Source: Dehalococcoidales bacterium
GTDB taxonomy: Bacteria; Chloroflexota; Dehalococcoidia; Dehalococcoidales; CSSed11-197
Assembly (NCBI GenBank): GCA_028717385.1
Contig: JAQUNW010000010.1
Coordinates: forward strand, 1-41,274
Direction of reading: 5' to 3'
Length of the DNA: 41,274 nucleotides
The notes beneath the pieces are model-generated. The model did not search any database, was not told the origin of the DNA, and saw only the letters and a program-made list of their open reading frames with translations. Positions 32,904 to 40,598 of the stretch are shown here, one piece after another (the first letter of the stretch is position 1; the number at the start of each line of letters is the position of its first letter). The position numbers and the translations under genes are program-made.

Positions 32904-33551
32904 TTATGCTTTTGTGTGATTCTGATGAGCTTCCACCATCGCTACCATAGTACGGTCCATGATATCATCGATCAAGGGTAATGCAGCAAGAATTTCTTCT
33001 GCAATTATTTCCTTCTGTTTCATCATGGCCATAACGCCTTCGACAGTCGGCTTACGGTGGCAGATAAATGCTTCAATTGATTCAGTGAGTGTAAGCCCGG
33101 CTTCAGACATTGTTATGCCGAAATCCTTACCAATTTCTTGAGCTTGTTGTACGGTTATTTTACGGTCGACTGGTGAGGAAACATACTGGATTATTAGTTC
33201 CAGAATGCTTTTGCCCAGGCTGGCAAGGTGGCTTCTTAGCCGTTGATTCAGACGGATGCCATCGCTAAGTGATGCGGTTATATTTACAGCCACTTCCCGG
33301 TGGGGCTCAGCGGTTTCCTCAAGTTTTGCTACCAAATCCTGAATACCCAACGTTTTTCGGCGCGAGACCATAAATTCATCAAGCTGGCTTCTTTGATATC
33401 GGCGGTGACCACCGGGTGTAATGAAAACCTTTATCTGCCCATCATCGGTCCATTGCCTGAGGGTGGCTTCACTGACACCCAATATACGGCATGCCTCGCC
33501 GATGCTCAGCCATGAATCTTGTATTGGTTCTAAGTTCATTTCCATAGTCAT
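32904..33551 (-). CDS. MerR/excisionase-like HTH regulator with C-terminal helical sensor-like domain
   Basis: This 215-residue protein has an N-terminal HTH (about 13-60: WLSIGEACRILGVSEATLRQW, GGHRRYQRSQLDEF) typical of the MerR-like/BldC/excisionase helix-turn-helix class. The C-terminal part (about 85-205) is helical, and the stretch EIGKDFGITMSEAGLTLTESIEAFICHRK resembles the RsbRD-type N-terminal sensor fold. This is a tentative match. It is transcribed divergently from amtB-glnB-glnA with 177 bp between them, so control of those nitrogen genes is a reasonable guess. ATG 33551 or the nearby in-frame ATGs at 33545 and 33539 are possible starts. Confidence 0.72.
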   Translation of the reverse strand: MTMEMNLEPIQDSWLSIGEACRILGVSEATLRQWTDDGQIKVFITPGGHRRYQRSQLDEFMVSRRKTLGIQDLVAKLEETAEPHREVAVNITASLSDGIRLNQRLRSHLASLGKSILELIIQYVSSPVDRKITVQQAQEIGKDFGITMSEAGLTLTESIEAFICHRKPTVEGVMAMMKQKEIIAEEILAALPLIDDIMDRTMVAMVEAHQNHTKA

Positions 33552-33671
33552 TGTTTTTATTCCTCTTATAATAACACGAAAGCAAGGCTGAACATAGCAA
33601 TTGGATTTTATCCTGATACGGCAAATACCAGATTGCAGTTTAATTTTAACTTAACATGGTCGTAATAATCT

Positions 33672-33693
33672 GGAAACATTTTCCCGTTATACT
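33672..33693 (+). promoter_or_regulatory. amtB promoter -10 with adjoining inverted repeat
   Basis: TATACT (33688-33693) lies 36 bp before the amtB ATG. The inverted repeat GGAAA-CAT-TTTCC (33672-33684) occupies the spacer region just upstream, and no good -35 hexamer is seen. This arrangement fits regulation through the spacer, possibly by the divergent MerR-like protein. A strong AAGGAGG (33710-33716) serves amtB translation. Confidence 0.45.
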
Positions 33694-33728
33694 GTTTACA
33701 GTTTTAAAAAAGGAGGCAAAAGAGTGTA

Positions 33729-34319
33729 ATGATAAACGCGGGTGATACAGCCTGGGTACTTATTTCAGCTGCTATGGTAATGTTTATGACCCCGGGCCTT
33801 GCTCTGTTTTATGGTGGTATGGTCAGGAGGAAAAATTTGCTCTCAACCATCATGATGAGCTTTGCATGCATTGGTCTTGTCACCGTACTATGGATGACGT
33901 ATGGTTACTCCATAGGATTTGCTCCCGGTATAGCCGGAGGTCTTGTCGGGAACCTGGAATACCTTGGGCTCAAGGGTGTAGGCCAGGAGCCTTTGGCAGT
34001 TTATGCTGCAACTGTTCCACACCTTGCCTTTATGACATTCCAGGGCATGTTTGCAGTAATAGCACTGGCTACCGGCATTTTTGCCAGCGCAGCGATAAAC
34101 CCGACTGGAGCAGACGGGCTAGTAAATGGCGGGGGGATGCAGGTAGTTATCCAGATGATCAGCGTTGTTGCCGTAGCTGCGTTTGCTTTCATTGGAAGTA
34201 TTGTGATTGGAAAAGTAGTTAATGCTACAGTTGGCTTAAGGGTAAAACCGGTAGAGGAGACTATAGGACTTGACCTTTCCCAGCATGCCGAAAGTGTTTA
34301 TGGAGGTAGCATGCGATGA
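33729..34319 (+). CDS. internally deleted AmtB-like ammonium transporter (196 residues)
   Basis: Full AmtB proteins have about 400 residues and 11 helices. This one keeps the N-terminal part through TFQGMFAVI (residues 1-111: helices 1, 2 and the start of 3). It then jumps directly to ALATGIFASAAINPTGADGL (112 onward), which matches the end of helix 10. Helix 11 and the C-terminal PII-binding tail (GLDLSQHAESVYGG) follow. Roughly 200 residues are missing, including both pore histidines. The frame is intact, the SD is strong and the stop overlaps glnB (ATGA). It is either a functional mini-protein, a recent in-frame deletion, or an assembly collapse. Ammonium transport by the canonical mechanism is not expected. 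Confidence 0.8.
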   Translation: MINAGDTAWVLISAAMVMFMTPGLALFYGGMVRRKNLLSTIMMSFACIGLVTVLWMTYGYSIGFAPGIAGGLVGNLEYLGLKGVGQEPLAVYAATVPHLAFMTFQGMFAVIALATGIFASAAINPTGADGLVNGGGMQVVIQMISVVAVAAFAFIGSIVIGKVVNATVGLRVKPVEETIGLDLSQHAESVYGGSMR

Positions 34320-34654
34320 AAAAGGTAGAAGCGATTATTCGTGAAGAAAGGTTAAAAGCGGTGATCGAAGGCCTGGAGGAAAACGGTTATTTTGGGCTTA
34401 CAGTAACAGAAGTTAGCGGCCGGGGACGCCAGAAAGGGCTGACCTTGCAGGGAAGATCTGCCCAGTACCAGGTTGACTTGATACCCAAGATTAAAATTGA
34501 GGTGGTAGTTATGGATGGAGATGTTCCCTTGATAGTCAATACGATATCCCGGATTGCTCGTACAGGAGACATCGGAGACGGTAAAATATTTATAATCCCA
34601 GTAGAAGATGCGATAAGGATCCGTACCGGAGAAGTTGGCGAAGACACACTTTAA
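34316..34654 (+). CDS. glnB: nitrogen regulatory protein PII
   Basis: This 112-residue PII protein binds ATP/ADP and 2-oxoglutarate and regulates AmtB and nitrogen enzymes. It has the GRGRQKG start of the T-loop, Tyr51 (the uridylylation position) retained, Gly46 where Tyr is common, and the C-terminal signatures RTGDIGDGKIFIIPVEDAIRIRTGE. Linkage to amtB and glnA is the GlnK arrangement. The ATG overlaps the amtB stop by 4 nt, so the two are translationally coupled even though amtB is shortened. Confidence 0.95.
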   Translation: MKKVEAIIREERLKAVIEGLEENGYFGLTVTEVSGRGRQKGLTLQGRSAQYQVDLIPKIKIEVVVMDGDVPLIVNTISRIARTGDIGDGKIFIIPVEDAIRIRTGEVGEDTL

Positions 34655-34674
34655 ATAAAATTAGGAGGAAAAAA

Positions 34675-36012
34675 TTGGCCGACAAAAGAGAAAGCAAAGA
34701 GTATGTATTAAAAATGGCAAAGGAGCATGATGTTAAGTTTATCAGGCTCTGGTTTACTGATGTACTTGGAATGTTGAAAAGTTTTGCCATAACGGTTGAA
34801 GAGCTTGAGACAGCGCTTGAGGAGGGGATGGGGTTTGATGGTTCGTCTATCGAAGGATTTGCCAGGATTGACGAAAGCGATATGATAGCCCTCCCGGACC
34901 CCGATACGTTCCGGATGCTGCCATGGCGGCCACGAGAGCATCAAGCAGTAGCGCGTATATTTTGTGATATCGTAAGACCGGAGGGAACACCTTTTGAAGG
35001 TGATCCCAGGTATGTACTAAAAAGGATCTTGAAACGAGCTGCTGATATGGGATACACGTTCTATGTAGGTCCTGAATTGGAGTATTTTTACTTCAAGGAT
35101 AATAAAAGTACCGAGGTTCTGGATGCTGGTGGTTACTTCGATATGATACCGCTGGATATGGCTACCGATCTTAGGCGGGAATCAGTCCTATCTCTTGAGA
35201 AAATGGGGATAGCAGTAGAATATTCTCACCATGAAGTGGCGCCTTCACAGCATGAAATTGACGTGCGTTATACCGATGCCCTTACTATGGCAGATAACGT
35301 AATGACCTATCGTTTGGTAGTAAAGCAGATTGCCCTGAACGCGGGTGTTTATGCAACTTTTATGCCTAAACCGCTTTTTGGGGAAAATGGTAGCGGTATG
35401 CATGTTCACCAGTCTCTGTTTAAAGGTGATAGTAACGCGTTTTTTGACAGAAGTGACAGCTATAACCTTTCGCAGACTGCAAAATACTATATTGCCGGGC
35501 TTTTAAAACATGCACCCGAGTTTACCTCAATAACCAACCAGTGGATTAATTCATATAAAAGACTGGTACCAGGTTATGAGGCGCCTGTATATCTTTCTTG
35601 GGCAAGGCGCAACCGTTCGGATATGATTCGAGTACCGGAATACAAGCCTGGCAGAGAAAAAGCCACACGGGCGGAACTGCGCAGTCCTGACGCGGCATGT
35701 AACCCTTACCTTGCATTTGCAGTCATGCTGGCTGCGGGGTTGGAGGGGATTGAAAAGAAATATGAACTACCGGCACCAATCGAAAGTAATGTTTTTGATA
35801 TGACTGATGCAGAAAGAACAGAAAGGGGCATCGGCACTTTACCTTCCAGCCTCAGCGAAGCTGTTAAGTTAACTGAAAAAAGCCAACTCGTGCGTGATAC
35901 TCTGGGTGAACATTGCTTTAATGCATTTTTAGAGAATAAAAAACTTGAGTGGGATAAGTACCGCATACAGGTTACCGAATATGAGCTAAAGCGTTACCTT
36001 CCTATACTATAA
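34675..36012 (+). CDS. glnA: glutamine synthetase type I (alpha class)
   Basis: This 445-residue ATP-dependent enzyme makes glutamine from glutamate and ammonia. Visible motifs are GFDGSSIEGFA (Asp-50 loop), GPELEYFYF, NGSGMHVHQS, and NRSDMIRVPEY/KATRAELRSPDAACNPYLAF. The C-terminal region reads KYELPAPIESNVFDMTDAER like the Bacillus GSI-alpha class. It lacks the NLYDLPPE adenylylation tyrosine, so control by adenylylation is not expected. The TTG start at 34675 follows TAGGAGG. It is coupled with glnB (20 nt). Confidence 0.97.
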   Translation: MADKRESKEYVLKMAKEHDVKFIRLWFTDVLGMLKSFAITVEELETALEEGMGFDGSSIEGFARIDESDMIALPDPDTFRMLPWRPREHQAVARIFCDIVRPEGTPFEGDPRYVLKRILKRAADMGYTFYVGPELEYFYFKDNKSTEVLDAGGYFDMIPLDMATDLRRESVLSLEKMGIAVEYSHHEVAPSQHEIDVRYTDALTMADNVMTYRLVVKQIALNAGVYATFMPKPLFGENGSGMHVHQSLFKGDSNAFFDRSDSYNLSQTAKYYIAGLLKHAPEFTSITNQWINSYKRLVPGYEAPVYLSWARRNRSDMIRVPEYKPGREKATRAELRSPDAACNPYLAFAVMLAAGLEGIEKKYELPAPIESNVFDMTDAERTERGIGTLPSSLSEAVKLTEKSQLVRDTLGEHCFNAFLENKKLEWDKYRIQVTEYELKRYLPIL

Positions 36013-36035
36013 ATAATTATTTACAACAGTTTAAT

Positions 36036-36120
36036 AAATCGCCCACGGTAATGGTATTATATAGGGCATGACTAAATTGAGATTGGGCATGTCGCAAATC
36101 AACGCCACCGTGGGCGATTT
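36036..36120. repeat. 14-bp perfect inverted repeat bracketing the nadE start
   Basis: AAATCGCCCACGGT (36036-36049) reappears as its exact reverse complement at 36107-36120, inside codons 14-18 of nadE. The arms are 57 bp apart, and the ATG (36068) is between them. In an RNA beginning upstream of 36036 the start codon would be in a large loop. As DNA it could be a two-site operator. Confidence 0.7.
36055..36060 (+). promoter_or_regulatory. possible nadE -10 box, near-leaderless
   Basis: TATTAT lies 7 nt before the nadE ATG, without a Shine-Dalgarno in between. The -35 match is poor (TTTAAT at 36030, 19 bp away), so this is weaker than the radA, uspA and phoB cases. Confidence 0.35.
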
Positions 36121-37807
36121 TGGCGGCAACCGGGAAAAAATCATTAACGAGATTGCCAGGGCAAGGGAAATGGATTGTGACATAGTGGTTTTCCCGGAAC
36201 TGGTGGTTACAGGCTACCCTCCGGAAGATCTCCTTTTTAAACCTCAATTCATTCGCGAAAATCGACAGTCTCTAGATGCCATTATTGATGCCTCCAGAGG
36301 AATCACAGCTGTAGTTGGTTTTGTAGATAGCGAAGGGGGATGCCTTTATAATGCAGCCGCAATAATACACGAAAGAGAGCTTAAAACTGTCTATCGTAAA
36401 ATTATCCTGCCCAACTATGGTGTATTTGACGAGCAGAGATATTTTAAATCCGGAAGAGAATGTCCGGTTGTAATAGTTAAAGGAGCAGGGGTGGGGGTGA
36501 ACATCTGTGAGGATATCTGGTTTGAAAATGGACCAGCGGCGATACAGGCATATAATGGCGCAGAACTTATAATTAATATCAGCTCTTCCCCATATCACTC
36601 TGGTAAATGGAGAGAACGCGAGGACATGCTTGGCAGGCGAGCCAGGGATTATAAAGTAGCTGTGGCTTATATTAATCATGTGGGTGGTCAGGACGAACTG
36701 GTATTTGATGGGGGTTCGGTTGTCATTGACAAGAATGGATGCCCGCTTGCAAGAGCGCCTCAGTTTGATGAAGCATTTGTAGCCGCTGACGTCGATCTTG
36801 GTCAACTTGATTGTAGGCTGGAAGTAATCGAGAATAAAGACGACAAACCAAAAAAACTGGATGCTTCCAACTGGAAAAGCACTCAATGCTTAATCTCCAA
36901 GCCTGTCGCTTTGGAACAAAAAACCCCTATTGAAACTAGTCTCATCGAGCCATTAGAACCGATCGCTGAAATTTACAAAGCCCTGGTTATTGGCACACGC
37001 GATTATGTATTTAAAAATGGATTCGAGCATGTTGTTATCGGTTTATCCGGCGGTATGGATTCAAGCCTGGTAGCAGCAATAGCAGTAGATGCTCTGGGTA
37101 ATGAGCGTGTTACCGGGGTAGCTATGCCATCGTGTTTTTCATCTGGAGAAAGTCTTCCTGATGCCCAAGAGCTGTGTGTTAACCTTGATATAAAACTGAT
37201 TACTATACCGATTGAAAAAATATACAACAGTTATCTCCAAACATTAGAAGAGGTCTTTTCGAGCGTTCCTCGTGATACAACTGAGGAGAATATACAAGCT
37301 CGTATCCGTGGCAACCTGCTAATGGCGCTTTCCAATAAATTTGGATGGCTGGTACTTACCACTGGTAATAAAAGCGAGATGGCGACTGGTTACACTACTC
37401 TTTACGGTGATATGGCAGGTGGTTTTGCAGTGATCAAGGATGTGCCAAAGACTCTGGTATATAAACTGGGGCTTTATCGTAATCGCGGCAATGGAGCAAA
37501 GCCAATACCTGAACGTGTTATGGCGAAAGCTCCCTCCGCAGAGCTTAGACCCAACCAGAAAGATAGTGACTCACTTCCTTTGTACGAAGTTCTTGACCCA
37601 ATCCTTACCAGCTATGTTGAACAGGACAAAGAAGTAGCAGAAATTATTGCTCAGGGGTTTGATGCAGAGGTGGTAAAGCGGACTGCCCGTTTGGTGGATA
37701 TGAGTGAATACAAGCGCAGACAAGCGCCTCCTGGTGTAAAAATCACATCGCGGGCATTTGGCAGAGACCGGCGCCTCCCGATCACGAACCGCTTTCGTGG
37801 CGTATAA
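36068..37807 (+). CDS. nadE: glutamine-dependent NAD+ synthetase
   Basis: This 579-residue two-domain enzyme amidates nicotinic acid adenine dinucleotide to NAD+, the last step of NAD synthesis. The N-terminal nitrilase-type glutaminase has the Glu44-Lys111-Cys147 triad (FPELVV, YRKIILPN, NICEDIW). The C-terminal synthetase has the P-loop GLSGGMDSS near residue 325 and the later TTGNKSEMATGY and KAPSAELRPNQKDSDSLPLYE motifs. It therefore uses glutamine rather than free ammonia, in keeping with the neighbouring glnA. It starts 55 nt after glnA, with its own weak promoter signal. Confidence 0.97.
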   Translation: MTKLRLGMSQINATVGDFGGNREKIINEIARAREMDCDIVVFPELVVTGYPPEDLLFKPQFIRENRQSLDAIIDASRGITAVVGFVDSEGGCLYNAAAIIHERELKTVYRKIILPNYGVFDEQRYFKSGRECPVVIVKGAGVGVNICEDIWFENGPAAIQAYNGAELIINISSSPYHSGKWREREDMLGRRARDYKVAVAYINHVGGQDELVFDGGSVVIDKNGCPLARAPQFDEAFVAADVDLGQLDCRLEVIENKDDKPKKLDASNWKSTQCLISKPVALEQKTPIETSLIEPLEPIAEIYKALVIGTRDYVFKNGFEHVVIGLSGGMDSSLVAAIAVDALGNERVTGVAMPSCFSSGESLPDAQELCVNLDIKLITIPIEKIYNSYLQTLEEVFSSVPRDTTEENIQARIRGNLLMALSNKFGWLVLTTGNKSEMATGYTTLYGDMAGGFAVIKDVPKTLVYKLGLYRNRGNGAKPIPERVMAKAPSAELRPNQKDSDSLPLYEVLDPILTSYVEQDKEVAEIIAQGFDAEVVKRTARLVDMSEYKRRQAPPGVKITSRAFGRDRRLPITNRFRGV

Positions 37808-37870
37808 GCTGCAAGTTAGTTCAAGTGTATTTGTTCTTACGCCTGTTATTAATAAGGAGCCTGTTATTAA

Positions 37871-38467
37871 GTGAAAATTGGCGTTCTTGCCCTCCAGGGT
37901 ACTTTTTTTGAGCATATACATTCAGTCAGGAAACTAGGAGCGGAGGCAATTGAAATCCGCAAACCCCAAGAATTGGAAGGTGTTTCGGGGATTATCATTC
38001 CTGGTGGCGAAAGTACCGTTATCACCAGGTTAATACATGATTACAATCTATTTGATCCGTTGCGAAAGCTGGCGGAAAATTCCGTCCCATTTATGGGTAC
38101 TTGTGCAGGCATGATTTGTCTGGCTAGCGATATAGGCAGTACGGTTGAACTGGAGACTCTTCATCTTATGGATATACGGGTAAACCGCAATGCATTTGGG
38201 CGTCAACTATCCAGCTTTGAAACAGAATTATATATTCCGATACTCGGAGAAAAACCCTTCCCGGGATTATTTATACGAGCACCAGAGGTGGAATCAGCTG
38301 GCGAAAGAGTGGGAATAATTGCCAGACTCGGTGATGGCAGAATTGTAGCTGTGCGCCAGGGCGGAATTCTGGCAACTGCCTTTCATCCAGAACTGATAGA
38401 TGACCTCAGGCTGCACGAATACTTTCTGCAACTAGCGCGACAGTTTGCCTGCAAAGAAGCTGCATAA
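37871..38467 (+). CDS. pdxT: pyridoxal 5'-phosphate synthase glutaminase subunit
   Basis: This 198-residue class I glutaminase feeds ammonia to PdxS for vitamin B6 synthesis. The oxyanion-loop motif PGGESTVITR, nucleophile Cys78 in GTCAGM, and the C-terminal His and Glu in AFHPEL are present. The GTG at 37871 is used, with AAGGAG about 12 nt upstream. The partner pdxS is not in this window, whereas in many genomes it lies immediately upstream. A 63-nt gap separates it from nadE. Confidence 0.96.
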   Translation: MKIGVLALQGTFFEHIHSVRKLGAEAIEIRKPQELEGVSGIIIPGGESTVITRLIHDYNLFDPLRKLAENSVPFMGTCAGMICLASDIGSTVELETLHLMDIRVNRNAFGRQLSSFETELYIPILGEKPFPGLFIRAPEVESAGERVGIIARLGDGRIVAVRQGGILATAFHPELIDDLRLHEYFLQLARQFACKEAA

Positions 38468-38562
38468 CAACTAAAACAAAAAGTTTAGTATATTGGATTA
38501 TGCAGCCAATACCCGGAGAATTGTAATTAAAAGATTACGGTAAAGAATTAGATGGAAGGGGA

Positions 38563-38994
38563 TTATTGGCACTCTTCATAATTATATCTGTAATCACTAA
38601 TGGCAACCCTTAATGTGTTACTTGCCAATTCGGCGCAATGCTCATCTTCGGGCAGTCCGCCAAGAGCACCTAAAATAGTGTTAGCGTCAATTTCCATGGC
38701 TTCATCCAGTGTTTTGCCTCTTGCAAGTATTACTGCCATACCACCTGCCGCGATGGAGTTTTTACAACCATCAGTATTGAAAGAGGCATCTAATATGACA
38801 CCATTGTCAACCTTTATCCACATCATCATAGAATCTCCACAAAAACCATCAATCATGCCGAAAGCATTGTGATAGTCGCAAATGCGCATGTCTTTGGGAT
38901 CCAATATCAGGTCAATTGCGGTATCCGAATAACCGTGCTCAATCATAACTTGCCTTACAAGTTGTTTTGCCTTTTCTTCCATCTCATCTATCAT
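38563..38994 (-). CDS. IscU/NifU-N-type iron-sulfur scaffold protein
   Basis: The product has 143 residues. The IscU-like fold is indicated by Cys52-Gly-Asp54 (GFCGDSMMMWIKVDNG), Cys77 (DGCKNSIAAGGMAV) and Cys120 (EHCAELASNTLRVAI), the three cluster-holding cysteines and conserved aspartate. About 40 extra residues precede the domain, as in a group of NifU-like proteins from anaerobes. No IscS/NifS or ferredoxin is adjacent. It is downstream of an MBL hydrolase and a DUF134 regulator on the same strand. ATG 38994 has GGAG 8 nt upstream. Confidence 0.85.
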   Translation of the reverse strand: MIDEMEEKAKQLVRQVMIEHGYSDTAIDLILDPKDMRICDYHNAFGMIDGFCGDSMMMWIKVDNGVILDASFNTDGCKNSIAAGGMAVILARGKTLDEAMEIDANTILGALGGLPEDEHCAELASNTLRVAISDYRYNYEECQ

Positions 38995-39045
38995 AGTGTT
39001 CTCCGAATTGGTATTAGAGTATTTTAAACCTCATTGATTTTGAGT

Positions 39046-39882
39046 TCAAGAAAGCCTGATGTGTTTTCCTGTGCTAAGCAGGGAAAAAGATGTCCCTAGC
39101 ATGCTTTTCAAGCTGCAACAAGCTCCGAATCCGGTACAGTGTCCTGCTGCTACCAGATCTATTCCCAGTTGTTTGAAAGTTACTGCTGTGAGATTTATCT
39201 GTTCCTCGCTTGCGTTATATAAGTGAAAGCCGCCGATAACAGCGCGGATTTTACTTTCCTTGGTTATTGATTGGGCTTGTTTAATTGCATTGATAATACC
39301 TCGGTGGCTACAGACAGCTATAACTACCAGCCCCGAGCCGCTATTTATCACCAGTGCAAGATCATCAAGGAAGGGGTCGGGGAATGTATTGCCGCTTTTT
39401 GCCTCAAGCAAGTTCTTGTCCGGACATTCAAAACTGCTCTTTAACGGAATTTCACCAGTGGTGGAAGTTGAATTGGAAATCCTATATGGAAGTTCGGTTA
39501 AAATCAGTTTAGCATTATGAGCTTCTATATCTTGCAAGGTAAATGGAACCCCAATATAATCCGGATTTGAATTGCCAGCGCGAATAGCATATTTGGGATT
39601 AAAAGCTGATGGGTGGGCAATTAGCCTGGTTCCCTCTCCGGCTTGTTTCAAAACGTTTATCAATCCGCCAGTGTGGTCGTAATGGCCGTGGCTCAGAACT
39701 ACAGCCTTGAGATTATTAAAATCCTTGCCAGCCAGCCGTGCATTATGCAGGGCGGTAAAACTCCTGCCAGTATCAAAGAGGATTTTCTCGTCATCTATTT
39801 CTACCAGCAAGCTTAAGCCCCACTCTGCCAGGTAACAAGACGCTGCTATATTATCGGCAAGAACGGTGATATCAATCTTCAT
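39046..39882 (-). CDS. MBL-fold metallohydrolase, dihydropterin-phosphate-synthase-like group
   Basis: This 278-residue protein has the zinc motif HGHYDHTGG, an early FDTGRS and a C-terminal signature GHCTGFGACCSL...GTSFSLLSTGK. These place it in the group annotated as 7,8-dihydropterin-6-methyl-4-(beta-D-ribofuranosyl)aminobenzene-5'-phosphate synthase-like, common in archaea and anaerobic bacteria. True activity in bacteria is uncertain. The 5' end overlaps the DUF134 gene by 11 nt, so the two are co-transcribed. Confidence 0.85.
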   Translation of the reverse strand: MKIDITVLADNIAASCYLAEWGLSLLVEIDDEKILFDTGRSFTALHNARLAGKDFNNLKAVVLSHGHYDHTGGLINVLKQAGEGTRLIAHPSAFNPKYAIRAGNSNPDYIGVPFTLQDIEAHNAKLILTELPYRISNSTSTTGEIPLKSSFECPDKNLLEAKSGNTFPDPFLDDLALVINSGSGLVVIAVCSHRGIINAIKQAQSITKESKIRAVIGGFHLYNASEEQINLTAVTFKQLGIDLVAAGHCTGFGACCSLKSMLGTSFSLLSTGKHIRLS

Positions 39883-40234
39883 CGCCAGTGCCCAATCTTA
39901 TGGAATCGACGTATTTTTCTGTGTTGGGAGAGAATTCGGGCCCGGTTATTTTATAGCTGCCACCCTCGATTTTTATGGCTTTTGCACTAAGAAGGGCTGT
40001 CGCTATTTTATTACGAGCCGAAGCAAGTATCCGTTGGAATGTCGGTCGTGATATTTTCATTTGACTGGCGGCTTCTTTCTGTTCCAGCCCTTCTAAATCT
40101 TTTAGTCTTATCGCTTCGATTTCTTCGAATGAAAGAGAAATCTCTTCAAGGAAGCGCATTGGTACTCCTCGGGGTTTAAAATACCTGACATTCGGTAAAA
40201 AACTGATGTGGCGGCATTTACGCGGCCTTGCCAT
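39872..40234 (-). CDS. DUF134-family HTH protein
   Basis: This 120-residue protein from ATG 40234 (AGAGG 7 nt upstream) matches the DUF134 family. It begins MARPRKCRHISFLPN and carries a sigma-70-region-4-like helix-turn-helix, FEEIEAIRLKDLEGLEQKEAASQMKISRPTFQRILASARNKIA. DUF134 genes are often found near NifX-like, Mrp or MBL genes in anaerobes. Here the MBL and IscU-like genes lie downstream in the same direction, so it is the likely local regulator. An upstream in-frame start at 40282 would add 16 residues outside the family pattern. Confidence 0.88.
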   Translation of the reverse strand: MARPRKCRHISFLPNVRYFKPRGVPMRFLEEISLSFEEIEAIRLKDLEGLEQKEAASQMKISRPTFQRILASARNKIATALLSAKAIKIEGGSYKITGPEFSPNTEKYVDSIRLGTGDED

Positions 40235-40355
40235 ATAACAACCTCTGGTAAAGATATACGTCCATTGTAGGTTAAGCATCACCCTTTTTCAATCGGTTGA
40301 TGGTTGCATTACCATAATAATACGGTGGGTGACCACAATTAATGGAGGGGCAGGG

Positions 40356-40598
40356 ATGAAAACGCACATACAAAAATGGGGGAACAGTCTTGCTTTACGA
40401 ATACCCAAATCCTTCGCTATCGATGCAGGTCTCCAAAAAAATACATCCGTCGAACTCTCTCTGTCAGATGGGAGGCTTATTATTGCTCCGGTAAAGAAGC
40501 CGGAGATAAAACTTGAGCAACTTCTGGCAAATATAACTGAAGATAATCTGTACTGTGAGACTTATACCCGCATAACTGAAGGGAAAGAAACGTGGTAG
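40356..40598 (+). CDS. mazE: MazE/AbrB-type antitoxin
   Basis: This 80-residue protein begins MKTHIQKWGNSLALRIPKSFA, the swapped-hairpin AbrB fold of MazE that binds the promoter and neutralises MazF. It continues with the usual SVELSLSDGRLIIAPVKKP. The C-terminal tail (LEQLLANITEDNLYCETYT) is the acidic toxin-binding segment. The ATG at 40356 with GGAGGGG before it is chosen over the in-frame 40329. The toxin gene overlaps it by 7 nt but is frameshifted. Confidence 0.92.
   Translation: MKTHIQKWGNSLALRIPKSFAIDAGLQKNTSVELSLSDGRLIIAPVKKPEIKLEQLLANITEDNLYCETYTRITEGKETW

Noticed and set aside
33639-33655. A second Pho box upstream of amtB (TTTAA, TTAAC, TTAAC)
   Set aside because: The repeats are 5-7 bp apart rather than 11 bp, so the PhoB pattern is not met.
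33729-34319. Missing AmtB middle present in another reading frame
   Set aside because: The gene spans only 591 bases with no spare room. The missing segment is absent from the DNA, not frameshifted.
36272-36886. A 204-codon minus-strand frame inside nadE
   Set aside because: It is antisense to the conserved glutaminase domain, has an irregular composition and no motifs.
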